Shown here piece by piece: positions 62,218 through 64,000 of a stretch of 64,000 bases of DNA. Each line of letters begins with the position of its first letter. Position 1 is the first letter of the stretch. The stretch comes from Rhinopithecimicrobium faecis. GTDB lineage: Bacteria > Bacteroidota > Bacteroidia > Sphingobacteriales > Sphingobacteriaceae. The notes under the pieces were generated by a model. That model was not told the origin of the DNA. It saw only the letters and a program-made list of their open reading frames with translations, and searched no databases. A program made the position numbers and the translations under genes. The DNA lies in assembly GCA_017942165.1 (NCBI GenBank), contig JAGKSB010000001.1, forward strand, positions 1 through 64,000, given 5' to 3'.

Positions 62218-63186
62218 TTATTTGCTAAGCTCTTCAAGCATTCTTTTTAAGACCACTTGCGCAGCCCATACACGGTTTCCTGCTTCCTTAACGACTAATG
62301 AATTAGGGCCATCTAAAATTTCTGAGGCAAGCTCTAAATCACGACGTACAGGTAAACAGTGCATTACTTTAGCGTCATTAGTCAACGCTAACTTTTCATT
62401 ATCTAACATCCAGTTTTCAGAAACGGGATATACTTGGCCATATTCCTTATAAGAAGACCAGTTTTTAACATATACAAAATCTGCATCCGCAAGACTTTCA
62501 GTAAGATTATTGGAAATATTCGCTCCAGGAGTGAACTCTTCCGCTAATTCATAACCCGAAGGATGCACGACTGTAAAGTCTATTAATCCCTCAGCTTGCG
62601 CTTGACACATCCATTCAGAGAAGGAGTTAGGCACAGCCTGCGGGAGTGCCTTAACATGCGGAGCCCAGGCCAATACAACCTTCGGTTTTCCAGGCTTCGA
62701 CCAATTCTCAGTGATGGTAATGATATCTGTTAAACTTTGTAAAGGGTGTCTTGTAGCAGATTCTAAAGACACGACAGGAACTTTACAGAAGTTCATAAAT
62801 TTATTGAATAGATCTTCCGAGTAGTCTTCTTCACGATCCTTTAATTTAGGAAAAGAACGGAGTCCTAAAATATCACAGTACTCCCCCATCACAGCAGCCG
62901 CTTCACGGATATGCTCTACAGTCGTACCATTCATCACTACGCCATCCTGAGTTTCTAAAGCCCAACCATCCTTGTCCATATTCATGACAATGACATTCAT
63001 ACCGAGGTTGAGTGCCGCCTTTTGCGTACTCATACGTGTACGTAGACTAGGGTTTAAGAATACTAAACCTAACATCTTATGTTTACCTAAAGCTTCATGG
63101 GCATTAGGTGCAGCTTTTAGCGCTAAGGCTTCATTTACAATCTCACCTATATTAGGGACATCTTTTACGGAGAAAAACTTGTTCAT
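62218..63186 (-). CDS. argF': N-acylornithine carbamoyltransferase (ArgF-type)
   Basis: A 322-residue transcarbamylase using carbamoyl phosphate. The phosphate site is SLRTR (47-51); HPLQSLTD and CLPVRRDLELA are conserved. It is of the acylornithine group (SWKDGWALE-like and the long WAPHVKALPQAV insertion), not plain ornithine transcarbamylase. Residue 90, which decides between acetyl (Glu) and succinyl (Pro) ornithine enzymes, is Val (MNGTTVEHIRE), so the acyl group cannot be fixed from this position. Between argB and argD. Confidence 0.9.
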   Translation of the reverse strand: MNKFFSVKDVPNIGEIVNEALALKAAPNAHEALGKHKMLGLVFLNPSLRTRMSTQKAALNLGMNVIVMNMDKDGWALETQDGVVMNGTTVEHIREAAAVMGEYCDILGLRSFPKLKDREEDYSEDLFNKFMNFCKVPVVSLESATRHPLQSLTDIITITENWSKPGKPKVVLAWAPHVKALPQAVPNSFSEWMCQAQAEGLIDFTVVHPSGYELAEEFTPGANISNNLTESLADADFVYVKNWSSYKEYGQVYPVSENWMLDNEKLALTNDAKVMHCLPVRRDLELASEILDGPNSLVVKEAGNRVWAAQVVLKRMLEELSK

Positions 63187-63194
63187 AATTAATA

Positions 63195-64000
63195 TTAAGC
63201 TTGTTCTAAACGTTCTTTTAAAGCGGCTAAAAATTGATCAGCATGCGCTTTCGTAATATTTAAGGCAGGAAGTAAACGAATAACATTGGGCTTCGCTTCC
63301 CCTGTAAAAATTCTATTTTTCACTAAAAGATCTTTCTTGATATGGGCTAATTCTACCGGTAGTTCAATACCGATCATTAGTCCACGGCCACGAACTTCCA
63401 ATATTTGGTCAAACTTCTTTAACTCCGCGATTAGATAGTCCCCTACTTCAGTAGCATTGGCTAATAAGTTATCCTGTTTGATCACTTCCAACACTGCAAC
63501 AGCGGCAGCACATGCTAGGTGGTTACCACCAAAAGTAGTGCCTAACAAACCATAAGAAGCTTTAAATTTTGGAGCGATGGAGATGGCACCAAGAGGAAAT
63601 CCATTTCCAATACCCTTAGCCATCGAATAGATATCCGCTTCTACCCCTGCCCAATCGTGGGCGTAAAACTGTCCCGTACGGCCATAACCACATTGTACAG
63701 AATCAGCAATATATACCGCATTATAGGCGGTCGTTAACGAGCGAATTAACTGTAGGAAGGATTTTGAGGCTTCGCGAATACCACCAACACCTTGAATACC
63801 TTCAATAATTACAGCGGAGATTTCATTTCCATAGCTTTCAAAAGCTGCTTGTAGGGCTGCTTCATCATTAAATGGCAAGAAGATAACATTATCAGTTTCA
63901 TTTACTGGCGCTATGATACTAGGGTTATCAGTAGCAGCTACGGCTAAAGAAGTACGTCCATGAAAAGCTTTTGTGAAAGCGATTATTTTTTTACGACCGT
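63195..64000 (-). CDS. argD: Acetylornithine aminotransferase (ArgD-like), 5' end beyond the window
   Basis: The C-terminal about 268 residues of a class III PLP aminotransferase. Plus-strand right edge reads in as GRKKIIAFTKAFHGRTS, so the gene continues to the right. DSVQCGYGRTGQFYAHDW and SMAKGIGNGFPLGA (Schiff-base Lys) followed by TFGGNHLACAA are diagnostic. Eight bp upstream of argF'. ArgD also fits succinylornithine in this phylum. Confidence 0.92.
   Translation of the reverse strand, partial: GRKKIIAFTKAFHGRTSLAVAATDNPSIIAPVNETDNVIFLPFNDEAALQAAFESYGNEISAVIIEGIQGVGGIREASKSFLQLIRSLTTAYNAVYIADSVQCGYGRTGQFYAHDWAGVEADIYSMAKGIGNGFPLGAISIAPKFKASYGLLGTTFGGNHLACAAAVAVLEVIKQDNLLANATEVGDYLIAELKKFDQILEVRGRGLMIGIELPVELAHIKKDLLVKNRIFTGEAKPNVIRLLPALNITKAHADQFLAALKERLEQA

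Overview
The window looks like chromosomal DNA of a low-GC member of the Bacteroidetes, most likely family Sphingobacteriaceae (Sphingobacterium or Pedobacter relatives). The basis is the 16S rRNA fragment, repeated promoters of the phylum type (TTG or TTTG about 19-23 bp before TAnnTTTG), Bacteroidetes-style arginine biosynthesis through an acylated-ornithine carbamoyltransferase, a b558-type sdhCAB operon, and several families that I know mainly from this phylum. The genus is inference. I found no phage, insertion sequence, CRISPR array or tRNA gene.

Layout. 1-1130 is the 5' part of a 16S rRNA gene on the minus strand, with two tandem promoters upstream. 1969-6154 carries lysine catabolism (glutaryl-CoA dehydrogenase, aminoadipate-semialdehyde dehydrogenase, lysine 6-aminotransferase). 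6308-7297 is a small accessory patch: a MazEF-type toxin-antitoxin pair and a gene remnant without a start. 7307-20517 is housekeeping and sensing: topB, dgt, galM, argH, rbfA, aat, an aminotransferase, and a bacteriophytochrome kinase. 20802-26075 is a haem operon, hemA-hemC/D fusion-hemB-hemL. 26235-29278 is GNAT-argG-argC behind a leader of about 290 nt rich in inverted repeats. 29895-41084 holds oligopeptidase B, a subtilase, nth, recA, pruA, msrA, sod, tadA and small proteins. 41249-44875 is sdhC-sdhA-sdhB. 44963-48697 encodes a 1244-residue membrane histidine kinase. 48789-56740 is an envelope and lipid region (coiled-coil membrane protein, gmd, lipocalin-like protein, two flippase-like membrane proteins, short-chain dehydrogenase, plsC, glycosyltransferase). 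56777-59349 holds ruvC, an unknown kinase-like protein and an Lrp regulator. 59506-64000 holds argE, proC, argB, an argF-type gene and argD, the last one cut by the window edge.

How the genes work together. Arginine genes occur in three separate pieces (argH; GNAT-argG-argC; argD-argF'-argB-proC-argE) that together would make a nearly complete pathway. The hem genes give the C5 route from glutamyl-tRNA to uroporphyrinogen III. Lysine is routed to 2-aminoadipate, and the adjacent glutaryl-CoA dehydrogenase serves the lower part of that route.

The most unusual signals are: (1) several genes whose 3' ends, including the stop codon, are tandemly duplicated (ptrB, plsC, argE, the gene at 57374) or followed by stop-codon-bearing repeats (hemL, gcdH); (2) a compact predicted three-way junction plus two further hairpins in the leader of GNAT-argG-argC, and a strong terminator-like hairpin between argG and argC; (3) two inverted DnaA-box-like sequences inside a perfect 16-bp palindrome after recA; (4) Val90 in the carbamoyltransferase, at the residue that separates acetyl- from succinylornithine enzymes. 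I worked by eye, without alignment, folding or database search.
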